DNA from: an uncultured Shimia sp.
GTDB lineage: Bacteria; Pseudomonadota; Alphaproteobacteria; Rhodobacterales; Rhodobacteraceae
Reading direction: 5' to 3'
Length of the DNA stretch: 50,972 nucleotides
NCBI RefSeq assembly: GCF_913054185.1
Contig: NZ_CAJXIV010000016.1
Location: 1 to 50,972 of the forward strand
Below are positions 1 through 8,720 of this stretch, piece after piece. How positions within the stretch are numbered: position 1 is the stretch's first letter; each line of letters starts with the position of its first letter. The position numbers and the translations under genes are program-made. The notes under the pieces are model-generated. The model saw nothing but the letters and a program-made list of their open reading frames with translations, was not told the DNA's origin and did no database searches.

Positions 1-2
1 TG

Positions 3-788
3 GACGCCGATCCGGCGATCAACATGAACCTCTATCCGTCGACACGGATCATCTATTCGCCAATCAACACCCGTGAGACTCGTGCGGATGGCTCTGCCAA
101 CCCACTGAACGATGTGCGGGTGCGTCAGGCGGTCAACTATGCGACCAATAAAGACGCGTTGATTGGCCTGGTTCTGCAAGGCGCGGGTCAGCCAATGACC
201 GCACCGCTGATGTCCTCCTCTACACGTCTGGCCTCCAAGCTGGATCTGTATTCCTACGACATGGACAAAGCCATGGCGTTGGTGAAAGAGGCGGGGATTG
301 AAGCCGGAACCAAGGTCACATTGACCACGCTGGCGGGCTCGTCTGATGACGCAACCATCTTTGCCGCGCTGCAACAGATGTGGGCACCATTGGGCATCGA
401 GCTGGTGGTGGAGCAAGTGGATGGGGCCACCCGTGGCGCCAAGAACCGCTCTGGTGAGTTTGACATCCACACCTATGGCTGGGTGGACGATGTGAACGAT
501 CCAAGCCAGGTCACCGGCTGGTTGGGCTATTCTCCAGTGCGCAATGCGGTTGGCACCGGCTGGGAGAGCGACAAGTTCAACGCGCTCTTTGAGGCTTCCG
601 GCACGGAAATGGACCAAGCGGCTCGGGCGCAACAATATGCGGACATGCAGAAGATCTACGCCGATGCTGCGCCGCTGTTGTTCATGTATGAGACACCGTT
701 TGCGGTGGCGGTTTCCACAGAGGTCGACGGCTACGTTCAGACCCCTCTGGGTGCCAACATCTTCTCTCGTGCCACTGTGAGCAAGTAA
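3..788 (+). CDS. ABC transporter peptide-binding protein (SBP family 5), C-terminal part
   Basis: This is the C-terminal ~261 residues of a periplasmic solute-binding protein; the reading frame is open to the left edge, so the start and signal peptide lie outside the window. The visible part has family 5 (DppA/OppA) character: the stretch LNDVRVRQAVNYATNKDALI is typical of the region where these proteins re-enter domain I, and the ending with a met-x-Tyr-Glu hinge-like segment followed by a short C-terminus also fits. It would capture a peptide or similar oligomer in the periplasm and deliver it to the permeases encoded directly downstream. The gap to the first permease is 57 bp and contains a very strong hairpin. 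Substrate cannot be read from the fragment; the aminopeptidase at the operon end argues for peptides. Confidence 0.9.
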   Translation, partial: DADPAINMNLYPSTRIIYSPINTRETRADGSANPLNDVRVRQAVNYATNKDALIGLVLQGAGQPMTAPLMSSSTRLASKLDLYSYDMDKAMALVKEAGIEAGTKVTLTTLAGSSDDATIFAALQQMWAPLGIELVVEQVDGATRGAKNRSGEFDIHTYGWVDDVNDPSQVTGWLGYSPVRNAVGTGWESDKFNALFEASGTEMDQAARAQQYADMQKIYADAAPLLFMYETPFAVAVSTEVDGYVQTPLGANIFSRATVSK

Positions 789-795
789 GCGACCA

Positions 796-825
796 ACGCG
801 CCGCGGGCGAGGGCCCGCGGCGCGT
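796..825 (+). repeat. Perfect 13-bp inverted repeat (mRNA hairpin) after the SBP gene
   Basis: Arms at 796-808 and 813-825 are perfectly complementary and almost all G/C, with a GAGG loop. No T-run follows, so it is not a classical terminator. Hairpins at this place in binding-protein operons commonly protect the upstream SBP message from 3' decay and lower expression of the permease genes; that role here is inference. Confidence 0.75.
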
Positions 826-845
826 AACTTAACTGGAAAATACCC

Positions 846-1787
846 ATGGCCGGACTGCAATATGTTCTGAAGCGCCTCGCGCTGATGATCCCCACATTTG
901 TGCTTGTGATGATCATCATCTTTCTTTTGGTCCGGCTGCTGCCGGGCGACCCAGCCATCGCAATAGCAGGCGACAAAGCCTCGGACGCCGATTTGGCAGT
1001 GATCCGGGATAAGCTTGGCCTGAATGACCCGCTGCTGGTGCAGTTTTGGCTGTTCTTCACAAACACTTTGCAAGGCGACCTTGGGCAATCGATCATGATG
1101 CGCACGTCTGTGTCCGACGTGATCATTGATCGGCTGCCAACAACAGGGTTCCTTGCACTTTTTGCGGTGTCTCTGTCGCTGATGATTGCTGGGCCACTGG
1201 CCTTTGTCGCGGCGCTCAACCGGGGCAAGTGGCCTGACACAGTGATCCGCACCGTTTTTCAGGTCGGCTTGTCGATGCCAGTATTTTACATCGGTTTGAT
1301 CCTGCTGACCTTTCTCGCCGCGAAGCTGCGTTGGTTCCCTGTTGGGGGCAGTGGTGAAGGCTTTTGGGGGCAGATACACTACCTCTTCCTGCCTGCAATG
1401 ACGGTTGCGCTTTATACGTCTGCGATCATCATGCGGAACTTGCGCGCCGCCATTATCGAAGTGCTGGATGCGGAGTATGTGCAGTTTGCGCGGGCCAAAG
1501 GGCTGCCCAACCGGTTGATCCTGGGACGCCATGTGCTGCGCAATGCGCTGATTTCCACGATCACGCTTTTGGGCCTGTCGATTGGCAACCTGATGAGCGG
1601 CACCCTGGTGACCGAGACCGTGTTTGCGGTGCCGGGTTTGGGGCGGTTGATGCTGGAGGCAATTTTTGCCCGCGATTACCCGCTTATTCAGGGGCTGACG
1701 CTGACCTTTGCTGTTCTGGTGTCGATTGTGTTCCTGCTGACCGACCTGTTCCAAAGCCTGCTTGACCCAAGGATGCGCCTGACATGA
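846..1787 (+). CDS. ABC transporter permease, DppB/OppB type
   Basis: A 313-residue inner-membrane permease of the dipeptide/oligopeptide/nickel importer family. It starts with a basic N-terminus and a long hydrophobic first helix (PTFVLVMIIIFLLVRLLPGD), followed by the periplasmic linker LGLNDPLLVQFWLF typical of DppB proteins, then five further hydrophobic segments. The cytoplasmic coupling (EAA) loop is visible around residues 205-230 (YVQFARAKGLPNRLILGRHV), and the conserved VPGLGRLMLEAIFARDYPLI segment follows. It would form the channel with the DppC-type partner. Its stop overlaps the next start (ATGA), indicating translational coupling. Family assignment is secure; the peptide specificity is inferred from the operon. 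Confidence 0.93.
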   Translation: MAGLQYVLKRLALMIPTFVLVMIIIFLLVRLLPGDPAIAIAGDKASDADLAVIRDKLGLNDPLLVQFWLFFTNTLQGDLGQSIMMRTSVSDVIIDRLPTTGFLALFAVSLSLMIAGPLAFVAALNRGKWPDTVIRTVFQVGLSMPVFYIGLILLTFLAAKLRWFPVGGSGEGFWGQIHYLFLPAMTVALYTSAIIMRNLRAAIIEVLDAEYVQFARAKGLPNRLILGRHVLRNALISTITLLGLSIGNLMSGTLVTETVFAVPGLGRLMLEAIFARDYPLIQGLTLTFAVLVSIVFLLTDLFQSLLDPRMRLT

Positions 1788-2650
1788 GTGATGCTGCTGT
1801 GACGTCTGCAAAAACATCTGATGCGCCCCAGACACGGGTACAGATTGCCTTGCGCAAGCCGGGGTTCCTGATTGGGGCGGTGATCATTGGGTGCTCGGCG
1901 CTGCTGGCGCTGTTTCCAGGCCTTTTTTCACCGTATGACCCTAACTTCATTGACTATCTGGCGGTGCGTCAGCCGCCAAGCTGGGCCCATCCATTTGGCA
2001 CCGACATGCTGGGGCGGGATGCGCTGTCGCGTGTGATCCACGCCTATACGGTGAACATGCAGATGGCGATTTTGGCCACGGTGTTTGCGCTGACCATTGG
2101 TGTCACTGTTGGGGCCTTGGTGGGCTATTACCGCGGCGTGGCTGACATGATTTTTGGCCGGGTTGTGGATGCGGTTATCACCTTCCCGTTTCTGGTGCTG
2201 GTCATCGCGGTTGTGGCTGTGTTGGGGCCGGGGCTGATCAATATGTATATCGCGATCACTCTGGTCGGCTGGGTCTACTATGCGCGGCTGATGCGGGCGG
2301 AAGTGATTGCGCAGATGGGCAATGACTACGCCAGCGCCGGGATCGTCATGGGCTATTCCGACCGACGCATCATTTTTCGCCATCTGCTGCCCAATGCGAT
2401 CACACCGGTGATTGTCTATTGGATGACCGATATGGCGCTGGCGATCCTGTTGGGCTCGTCGCTGGGCTACCTCGGCTTGGGGGCACAACCGCCACAGGCC
2501 GAATGGGGCGTGCTGATTGCCGAGGGGCGCAACTTTATCACTACCGCGTGGTGGCTGAGCCTGATGCCGGGGATTGCGATTGTGATCACGGGACTGGGTT
2601 TCTCGCTGATTGGCGATGGCTTGGCTGACCTTTTGCGGCCACGTGGGTGA
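1784..2650 (+). CDS. ABC transporter permease, DppC/OppC type
   Basis: A 288-residue inner-membrane permease and the second half of the transport channel. The first hydrophobic segment (PGFLIGAVIIGCSALLALFP) is followed by the DppC hallmark PFGTDMLGRDALSRVIH around residues 69-85. The EAA coupling loop lies near residues 170-200 (EVIAQMGNDYASAGIVMGYS, then LLPNAITPVIVY). The C-terminus has the usual LGYLGLGAQPPQAEWGVLI block. The start codon overlaps the preceding stop by four bases, and its own stop region runs into the first ATPase gene. Confidence 0.93.
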   Translation: MSDAAVTSAKTSDAPQTRVQIALRKPGFLIGAVIIGCSALLALFPGLFSPYDPNFIDYLAVRQPPSWAHPFGTDMLGRDALSRVIHAYTVNMQMAILATVFALTIGVTVGALVGYYRGVADMIFGRVVDAVITFPFLVLVIAVVAVLGPGLINMYIAITLVGWVYYARLMRAEVIAQMGNDYASAGIVMGYSDRRIIFRHLLPNAITPVIVYWMTDMALAILLGSSLGYLGLGAQPPQAEWGVLIAEGRNFITTAWWLSLMPGIAIVITGLGFSLIGDGLADLLRPRG

Positions 2651-2661
2651 GGGAAAAGACA

Positions 2662-3651
2662 ATGACAGATCACCCAATTTTGGAAGTAGAGAACCTCTGC
2701 ACCACCTTTAGCCGAGGCGGCACCGCCCTCCCTGCGGTGCGCGATGTGAGCTTTGCGCTGGGCAAAGGTCAGGTGCAGGGGCTTGTGGGGGAAAGTGGCT
2801 CTGGCAAGAGTGTGACGCTGCGCTCTATCCTTGGCTTGGCGCGGCACTATGGCGAAGTGAGCGGCTCGGTGCGCTGGCAGGGGCAGGAGCTGACCACCAT
2901 GTCAGAGCGGCAATTGCGCAAGATCCGTGGTCGGGAGATCGCGATGATTTTTCAAGAGCCGATGACCTCGTTGAACCCCTTGCTGACCGTGGGCACGCAG
3001 ATCAAAGAAACGTTGACGGCGCATACGGATTTGGGGCGTCGGGCGCGGCGGGATCGGGCGATAGAGATGCTGGATCACGTCGGCATTCCGGCAGCGGCGA
3101 CGCGACTGGAAGAATATCCGCACCAGTTTTCCGGCGGCATGCGGCAACGGGTGATGATCGCGATTGCCCTCGCGGCGAGCCCAAAGCTGTTGCTGGCGGA
3201 CGAGCCAACCACGGCGCTGGACGTGACCATTCAGGCGCAGATCCTCGATTTGATTCTGAAGCTGGCGGATGAAATGTCGATGGGCGTTGTGCTGGTGACA
3301 CATGACCTTGGGGTTGTGGCGCAGACTTGTGACACGGTGTCGGTGATGTATGCGGGACGGGTGGTTGAGCAGGGCGCGGTGCGTCAGGTTTTGCGCACGC
3401 CGCGCCATCCCTATACCGAAGGCTTGATGCGTTCGGTGCCGCAAGATGTGCCGCCGCGTACGCAGCTCTATTCGGTGCCAGGCACGCCGCCCAGCCTGTT
3501 TTCCTTACCTGAAGGCTGCGCTTTTGCGCCGCGGTGTCAGGCGGCAGGCCCAGCCTGCCAGACCGCGCGGCCCACGTTGCAGGACATTGCTCCGGGGCGG
3601 CAGACGGCCTGTTTCCATCCACTTCCAGCCACACAAGAAGACGCCGCATGA
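2662..3651 (+). CDS. ABC transporter ATP-binding protein, DppD/OppD type
   Basis: A cytoplasmic ATPase of about 329 residues that energises the peptide importer. Walker A is GESGSGKS, the signature is SGGMRQR, and Walker B is [11 protein letters not shown], followed by the switch His in VTHDLG. The C-terminal oligopeptide domain with GCAFAPRCQ, the cysteine-containing tail found in DppD/OppD, is present. An in-frame GTG at 2647 would overlap the permease stop, but I prefer the ATG at 2662 because GAGGGA lies at a proper distance before it and the product begins like other family members. The stop overlaps the start of the partner ATPase. Confidence 0.93.
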   Translation: MTDHPILEVENLCTTFSRGGTALPAVRDVSFALGKGQVQGLVGESGSGKSVTLRSILGLARHYGEVSGSVRWQGQELTTMSERQLRKIRGREIAMIFQEPMTSLNPLLTVGTQIKETLTAHTDLGRRARRDRAIEMLDHVGIPAAATRLEEYPHQFSGGMRQRVMIAIALAASPKLLLADEPTTALDVTIQAQILDLILKLADEMSMGVVLVTHDLGVVAQTCDTVSVMYAGRVVEQGAVRQVLRTPRHPYTEGLMRSVPQDVPPRTQLYSVPGTPPSLFSLPEGCAFAPRCQAAGPACQTARPTLQDIAPGRQTACFHPLPATQEDAA

Positions 3652-4646
3652 CCCAGACCGTGATGAAAATCGACGACCTGCATTTGTCATTTCCAGTGTC
3701 GCGCAGCCTGCTGGATGTGGTGCAGCGTAAGCCGGGGAAATCTGTCAACGCGCTCAATGGGGTGAGCCTTGAGTTGAAACAAGGGGAGACCCTTGGTGTG
3801 GTTGGGGAATCCGGCTGTGGCAAGTCGACCTTGGCGCGCTGTATTGTGCGGCTGTATGCGCCCACAAGTGGCCAGATCCACTTTGAGGATGAGAACATTT
3901 TTGGCGCGGCGGCACGTAAAGATCGCAGCTACAATCGCCGTGTTCAGATGATGTTTCAGGACCCGTATTCGTCGCTGAATCCCCGCATGTCCACGGGGGA
4001 CATTCTGGCGGAAGCGCTGCGGGTGCATCAGATGCGACCTGAGAGCGAGATTGCCGCTCGGGTTGCGGAATTGTTGGAACTGGTGCGGCTGCCGCAGGAT
4101 GCGGCGGATAAACTGCCACATGAGTTTTCTGGCGGGCAACGGCAGCGGATTGCCATTGCGCGGGCCTTGGCGGTGGAGCCGGAAGTGTTGATCGCGGATG
4201 AGCTGGTTTCAGCCTTGGATGTGTCGGTGCAGGCGCAGGTGGTGAACCTGTTGTTGGAGCTGCAAGATCGGCTGAATTTGACAATCCTGTTTGTGGCGCA
4301 TGATCTGCGATTGGTGCGGCATGTGTCCAATCGCGTGGCGGTGATCTATCTGGGGCGGATTGTGGAGATTGGCGACAGTGAGACGTTGTTTTCGGCGCCG
4401 TCACACCCCTATTCGCAGGCTTTGTTGAGCGCGGCGCCCTCATTGGATCCGGACGACAAAGGCGCTGCAATCCAGCTGGAGGGGGAACTGCCCTCGCCGC
4501 TGAACGTGCCGTCTGGCTGTCCGTTCCATGTGCGGTGTCGTCATGTGACGGCGCAATGCCGGACGGTTGTGCCTGTGCTGCGGGTCTTGGAGGGGCGGGG
4601 CGAAGTGGCCTGTCACCTTGCCGAGGAGGTCAACCAGCATGCCTGA
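3648..4646 (+). CDS. ABC transporter ATP-binding protein, DppF/OppF type
   Basis: The second ATPase, 332 residues, expected to form a heterodimer with the DppD-type subunit on the inner face of the membrane. Walker A GESGCGKST, signature SGGQRQRIAIARAL, Walker B LIADELVSALD and the switch His in VAHDLR are all present, with the oligopeptide tail GCPFHVRCRH near the end. The Walker B neighbour is DEL rather than the commoner DEP. The start at 3648 overlaps the previous stop (ATGA); an upstream in-frame extension exists but lies inside the DppD reading frame and lacks family similarity. The 3' end overlaps the aminopeptidase start by 8 bases. Confidence 0.93.
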   Translation: MTQTVMKIDDLHLSFPVSRSLLDVVQRKPGKSVNALNGVSLELKQGETLGVVGESGCGKSTLARCIVRLYAPTSGQIHFEDENIFGAAARKDRSYNRRVQMMFQDPYSSLNPRMSTGDILAEALRVHQMRPESEIAARVAELLELVRLPQDAADKLPHEFSGGQRQRIAIARALAVEPEVLIADELVSALDVSVQAQVVNLLLELQDRLNLTILFVAHDLRLVRHVSNRVAVIYLGRIVEIGDSETLFSAPSHPYSQALLSAAPSLDPDDKGAAIQLEGELPSPLNVPSGCPFHVRCRHVTAQCRTVVPVLRVLEGRGEVACHLAEEVNQHA

Positions 4647-6438
4647 TTGTGTGATGGGGGGCGTTCCGCCGCAGGTGACGGCGTTGCGCGCAGAGATGCG
4701 TGTGCGTGGGTTGGATGCGTTCATTCTGCCAAGATATGACGCGCACCAGGGCGAGTATGTCGCGCCGCATGACGAGCGGTTGCAATATGTGACCGGATTT
4801 TCGGGCTCAGCTGGCATGGCGATTGTGACCATGGATGAGGTCGCGATGTTTGTGGATGGGCGGTACAGCGTTCAGGTGCGGGAAGAGTGCCTGGGCGCGG
4901 TGTTTTCTTTCCATCACCTGTTTGAGGAACCGCCGGAGGATTGGCTGGCAGATCATGCCGGAGACTGGTGGCGGATTGGGTTTGATGCGATGCATTTGCC
5001 GCCGAGCTGGTACGATCGGTTTGCCGATGCGTTGACTGAAAAAGGTGCGCAGCTGGCGGCGCAGAATGACAATCCGGTGGACTTCATTTGGGACGAACAG
5101 CCATCTTCGCCAATGGGACAAGTGACAGCCATGCCGCTGCAATTTGCCGGACGTGCCACGTTAGAAAAGGTTGCGGAACTGACGGCCTTTATGGCGCAAG
5201 AGCAGGCGCAGTTTCATGTGGAAACGCAGCCTGACAACATTGCCTGGTGTCTGAATGTGCGGGGCGACGATGTGCCGTTTTTGCCAATCCCGCAGTCCTT
5301 TATGCTGGTGTCGGACACTGGCGCGGTGACGTGGTTTGTCGAGCCAGAAAAATTGCCGGCAGATTTGGCGGCCACGCTGCCGGAAAACATCTGTGTGGTG
5401 CCGCCGCATGGCTTCCTCCCGTTTGTCCGCGCGTCGGTGAAAACCTGGCAGAAGGTCTTGGTGGACCCGGAGTTTTCGCCGGTTGCTGTGTGTTTGGCGC
5501 TGGAGAATATTGGCGCAAAAATTGACCGGCGCACCAGTCATCTGACCTACCTGAAAACACTGAAGAATGCAGTTGAGTTGGAAGGTATGCGCGCTTGTCA
5601 TATTCAGGATGGCGTGGCGGTGACGGAGTTTTCCGCCTGGTTGGCCGAGACGGTGCCGGCGCGAGCAGCGGCGGGTGATCCGCTGCGTGAAAGTGAGGCG
5701 GAAGCGGAAGTGCAGGCGTTGCGTCAGGCAAGCGGGAGTTTCCTGAGCGAGAGTTTCAACACAATCTCGGCGGCGGGCGGCAATGCCGCTATGTGCCATT
5801 ACGCCACCACGGAGATACGCGACGCGGAGATATTGCCGGAGGCACCGTATTTACTGGACAGCGGTGGGCAGTATGAAACCGGCACAACGGATATCACCCG
5901 CAGCTTTGCCTTTGGGCAGCGGCCCGCAGGCTACGATCAAGCCTATACGGCGGTGTTCAAAGCGTTTTACGCGCTGGCCACGTTGAAGTTTCCACGCGGC
6001 ACGCAGGGCCATCATATCGATGCAATTTGCCGTCGCCCATTGTGGGACTTAGGGTTGGATTATGACCACGGCACGGGCCACGGGATTGGCCATCGGCTGT
6101 CGGTGCATGAGCATCCGCAGCGAATTGGCAAGCCAGTCAGCGAAGTGGATCTGGTGCCCGGTATGGTGATGTCGATTGAGCCGGGGCATTATGTTGCGGG
6201 GCTCTATGGTATCCGGATTGAGAACTTGTTTGAGATCGTCGAAGAAGAAAATGGCTTCTTTGGGTTTCGCAATCTGACATGGGTGCCGATCATGACCGAA
6301 ATGTTGGATTTTGACGCGCTGACAGCGGCAGAGATTGATTGGTTGGCCACCTATCATCAGCACGTGGAGACCAAGTTGGCACCGTTGCTGAGTGGGCGAG
6401 CGCTGGCGTGGTGTCGGGCCAATGCGGCCAACAGGTAA
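4639..6438 (+). CDS. Aminopeptidase P family protein (peptidase M24)
   Basis: A 599-residue long-form aminopeptidase P-like enzyme that would release N-terminal residues ahead of proline from peptides in the cytoplasm. It has two N-terminal creatinase-like domains (VRGLDAFILPRYDAHQGEYV; then a second of similar fold) and a C-terminal pita-bread domain. Metal ligands are recognisable in LLDSGGQYETGTTDITRSF (two Asp), in GTGHGIGHRLSVHE (His), in SIEPGHYV (Glu) and in GIRIENLF (Glu). There is no signal peptide. The start is placed at ATG 4639, 8 bases before the ATPase stop, with GAGGAGGT in front. Being the last gene of the peptide transporter operon, it probably hydrolyses the imported peptides. 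Confidence 0.9.
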   Translation: MPDCVMGGVPPQVTALRAEMRVRGLDAFILPRYDAHQGEYVAPHDERLQYVTGFSGSAGMAIVTMDEVAMFVDGRYSVQVREECLGAVFSFHHLFEEPPEDWLADHAGDWWRIGFDAMHLPPSWYDRFADALTEKGAQLAAQNDNPVDFIWDEQPSSPMGQVTAMPLQFAGRATLEKVAELTAFMAQEQAQFHVETQPDNIAWCLNVRGDDVPFLPIPQSFMLVSDTGAVTWFVEPEKLPADLAATLPENICVVPPHGFLPFVRASVKTWQKVLVDPEFSPVAVCLALENIGAKIDRRTSHLTYLKTLKNAVELEGMRACHIQDGVAVTEFSAWLAETVPARAAAGDPLRESEAEAEVQALRQASGSFLSESFNTISAAGGNAAMCHYATTEIRDAEILPEAPYLLDSGGQYETGTTDITRSFAFGQRPAGYDQAYTAVFKAFYALATLKFPRGTQGHHIDAICRRPLWDLGLDYDHGTGHGIGHRLSVHEHPQRIGKPVSEVDLVPGMVMSIEPGHYVAGLYGIRIENLFEIVEEENGFFGFRNLTWVPIMTEMLDFDALTAAEIDWLATYHQHVETKLAPLLSGRALAWCRANAANR

Positions 6439-6480
6439 TTTGCAGTGATAGGTTGAGCGTCGTACGGACGGGCCGGGGCG

Positions 6481-6933
6481 TTAGACCGGCACGTCAGGTG
6501 TGTTTTTGATTTCGTTGAGCGCGAGGCTGGTGCGGATGGATCCAATGTGCGGCAGCTTGAGCAGGCGCTGTTTGATGGTTTCTTCATAATCCCGCACGCT
6601 GAGCGCCAATACCTTGAGGATGTAGTCCTGATCGCCGGTGGCGGAGTAGCATTCCACCACCTCAGGAAGAAACTCAACAGCAGTCTCAAACTCTTCCAAG
6701 GACTCCTGCGTGTGCAGTTGCAGTTTCACCAAACAGAACGCGACAATGTCAAAGCCAAGCTTCTGCGCGTCCAAAACATACCGTTTTTCAGTGATGTAGC
6801 CGTCTTCGCGCAGGCGTTTGAGGCGGCGCCAGCACGGGGTGTGGCTCAATCCGGTGACCTCGCCAAGCTCGCGCATTGTAAGCTCAGGTTGTTCCTGAAT
6901 GGCACGTAAAATGCGTTTGTCGGCGTCGTCCAA
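6481..6933 (-). CDS. Lrp/AsnC family transcriptional regulator
   Basis: A 150-residue feast/famine regulator. The N-terminal helix-turn-helix is clear (LDDADKRILRAIQEQPELTM, then LGEVTGLSHTPCWRRLKRL), followed by the ligand-binding RAM domain (ATGDQDYILKVLALSVRDYE). I place the start at TTG 6933: the upstream frame is open but has no family similarity, AAGGGA stands 8 bases before the TTG, and the resulting length is normal for the family. The gene sits tail-to-tail with the aminopeptidase (42 bp) and divergent to the TRAP operon, so either the peptide operon or the TRAP operon, responding to an amino acid, is a plausible target. Autoregulation is usual in the family. Confidence 0.88.
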   Translation of the reverse strand: MDDADKRILRAIQEQPELTMRELGEVTGLSHTPCWRRLKRLREDGYITEKRYVLDAQKLGFDIVAFCLVKLQLHTQESLEEFETAVEFLPEVVECYSATGDQDYILKVLALSVRDYEETIKQRLLKLPHIGSIRTSLALNEIKNTPDVPV

Positions 6934-7137
6934 TGTTGATCCCTTCCGTCGTTGTAACTGTATACAGCGAAAGCAAATTTCCTTGCAGTCCAAAAATTGA
7001 CCGTTTGGTCCTATTTCTTGACCAGAAAGCGAAACACTGTTGCGCGGGTGTTTCGGAACGTGTCTAAAAACGTGACCCGGTTTCCCGAGCGTCACCTAGG
7101 CTTGAATTGTATTTATAGAGATTTTTGGGAGGAAATC
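6934..7137. promoter_or_regulatory. Divergent promoter region between lrp-like gene and TRAP operon, with inverted repeats
   Basis: 204 bp between divergent genes. It contains an inverted repeat TGGTC / GACCA (about 7005-7024) and a second one GTGAC / GTCAC (7072-7076 and 7091-7095). A TTATAG element lies about 20-25 bp before the TRAP ribosome-binding site GGGAGGA. The dyads are candidate operators for the adjacent Lrp-type protein; exact promoter positions are uncertain. Confidence 0.4.
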
Positions 7138-8133
7138 ATGAAACATTGGATCGCAGCAGCCGCGACAGCTGCACTTGTGAGCGTTGCACCGGTTGCAAGC
7201 TTTGCGGAGACCATTCGGGTAACTTTGCAGCTGCCGGAAACCCATTCTTTGGGACAAAACTGGCAGGACTTTGCCAACATCGTCGAAGAGAAATCCGGCG
7301 GTGCGCTGGAAATCCAACTGTTCCCGTCCGCACAGCTTTTCAAAGACAAAGAAGTGCCGGGTGCCGTGGGCAGTGGTGCTGTTGAAGCAGGCTCTGCGTT
7401 CATTGGTCGTTTTGCGGGTTCCGTGCCTGCGGTGGACGTCGTGTCGATCCCGTTTATCTTTGCTGACGAAGCGCACATCCGTGCGGCCGTGGCGCCGGGG
7501 TCTGACATGCGCGCCACATTGGATGCGGCGATCCTGAAAGAGACCAACAACCGTATTCTGTGGTGGCAGGCGTTTGGGCGGAACGTGTATCTGACCAACG
7601 GCGACGCAATTGTGGAACCGGCTGACATCGCAGACAAAAAAGTCCGTACCTACGGCAAGGTTCATGGTTGGACCGTTCAGGAATTGGGCGGCGCGCCAAC
7701 GTTGATGTCTGGTTCCAAACAGTTCTTGGCCTACCAGCAGGGTGCTGTGGATGTGGGCATGACTGGCGCGTCGGCGGTGAAATCTCGCAAGTTGTTTGAA
7801 GTGATGGATCAGATGACCCTGACCTTTGACAGCGCGATCGAGTTTGTCGCGGTGATGAACAATGATGTCTATGAAGGCCTGTCTGACGAGCACAAAGCGA
7901 TCATCGACGCGGCTGCTGCGGAAGTGGAGCAGAAGCTTCGGGATCAGATTTATGCTGAGGAAGCCACAACAGTTGATGAGATGAAGGCCAACATGACCGT
8001 GACAGAGTTGACCGCTGAGCAGCGTGCGGCATGGGTGAGCGCGACGGCCAGCGTTGTGGATCGGTTTGTTGAAGAAACCGGTGACACCGGCGCGGCTGCT
8101 GTGTCCGCTGTGAAAGCCGCGATGACCAACTAA
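7138..8133 (+). CDS. TRAP transporter solute-binding protein, DctP type
   Basis: A 331-residue periplasmic binding protein with a clear signal peptide (basic start, hydrophobic core, cleavage after SFAE-like segment near residue 24). The family pattern ETHSLGQNWQDFANIVEEKS, the region QLFKDKEVPGAVGSGAVEAG, and the specificity segment IADKKVRTYGK containing the conserved Arg that binds the substrate carboxylate are all visible. It would bind an organic acid and pass it to the DctQM permease. The start has GGGAGGAAATC in front. A strong terminator-like hairpin directly follows, which would let the SBP be made in excess over the permeases. The substrate is not readable from sequence; the downstream lyase suggests a substituted malate or citramalate-like acid. 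Confidence 0.93.
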   Translation: MKHWIAAAATAALVSVAPVASFAETIRVTLQLPETHSLGQNWQDFANIVEEKSGGALEIQLFPSAQLFKDKEVPGAVGSGAVEAGSAFIGRFAGSVPAVDVVSIPFIFADEAHIRAAVAPGSDMRATLDAAILKETNNRILWWQAFGRNVYLTNGDAIVEPADIADKKVRTYGKVHGWTVQELGGAPTLMSGSKQFLAYQQGAVDVGMTGASAVKSRKLFEVMDQMTLTFDSAIEFVAVMNNDVYEGLSDEHKAIIDAAAAEVEQKLRDQIYAEEATTVDEMKANMTVTELTAEQRAAWVSATASVVDRFVEETGDTGAAAVSAVKAAMTN

Positions 8134-8139
8134 GACTTT

Positions 8140-8176
8140 GGGAAGGCTGCCAATAGCGGTGGCTTTCCCTTTTTTG
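8140..8176 (+). terminator. Intrinsic terminator/attenuator between TRAP SBP and permease genes
   Basis: Stem arms 8140-8151 and 8158-8169 pair over 12 positions (three G-U), with a 6-base loop, and are followed by six T residues (8170-8175). Placed inside the operon, it probably acts as a partial terminator that raises the SBP:permease ratio. Confidence 0.8.
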
Positions 8177-8210
8177 TTTCCCCGCGAAAATTCAAAGCAA
8201 GGAGTGGCCA

Positions 8211-8720
8211 ATGATCATCCGGATCATTGATGGTATCACTGAATTTACAGGCAAGCTATGTGCCTGGACTCTGTTTGCCGTCGGCTTTTTCATCACGTTT
8301 GAAGTGCTGATGCGTTACGTGTTTAACGCGCCCACCATTTGGGTGGATGAGATCAGCCGGGTGCTGCAGGTCTGGGTGGTGTATCTTGGCGCGGCTTATG
8401 TGCTGAAGCACCGTGAGATGGTCACGATTGATGTGCTGCTGAGCAATCCGAATACAGTCTGGCGCCGTTTGGCGGAGACTTTGGCCATCATAATTCTGTT
8501 CATTTTTGCGGGTACGGCTTGTTATTTTGGCTTTCAGCTTTGGTTGAAGGCGACAATGGCCGGGCACACAACAGATACTTATCTCGCGCCACCCAAGATG
8601 ATCACCCACGCTCCGGTTTGGGCGGGCAGTGCTTTGTTGATGTTGCAAGGCGCGGCGCAGCTTTATCGCGTTTGGGCGGAACCTTTGCCCAAGGATGACG
8701 TGATGGGGAGCGCACACTGA
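8211..8720 (+). CDS. TRAP transporter small permease, DctQ type
   Basis: A 169-residue integral membrane protein with four hydrophobic segments, the normal topology for a TRAP small subunit. The family features EVLMRYVFNAPTIWVDEISR and the following VWVVYLGAAYVLKHREMVTI are clear in the first half. It associates with the DctM large subunit in the inner membrane and is required for Na+-coupled uptake. AAGGAG lies well placed before the start. The stop overlaps the DctM start by one base (TGATG). Confidence 0.93.
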   Translation: MIIRIIDGITEFTGKLCAWTLFAVGFFITFEVLMRYVFNAPTIWVDEISRVLQVWVVYLGAAYVLKHREMVTIDVLLSNPNTVWRRLAETLAIIILFIFAGTACYFGFQLWLKATMAGHTTDTYLAPPKMITHAPVWAGSALLMLQGAAQLYRVWAEPLPKDDVMGSAH

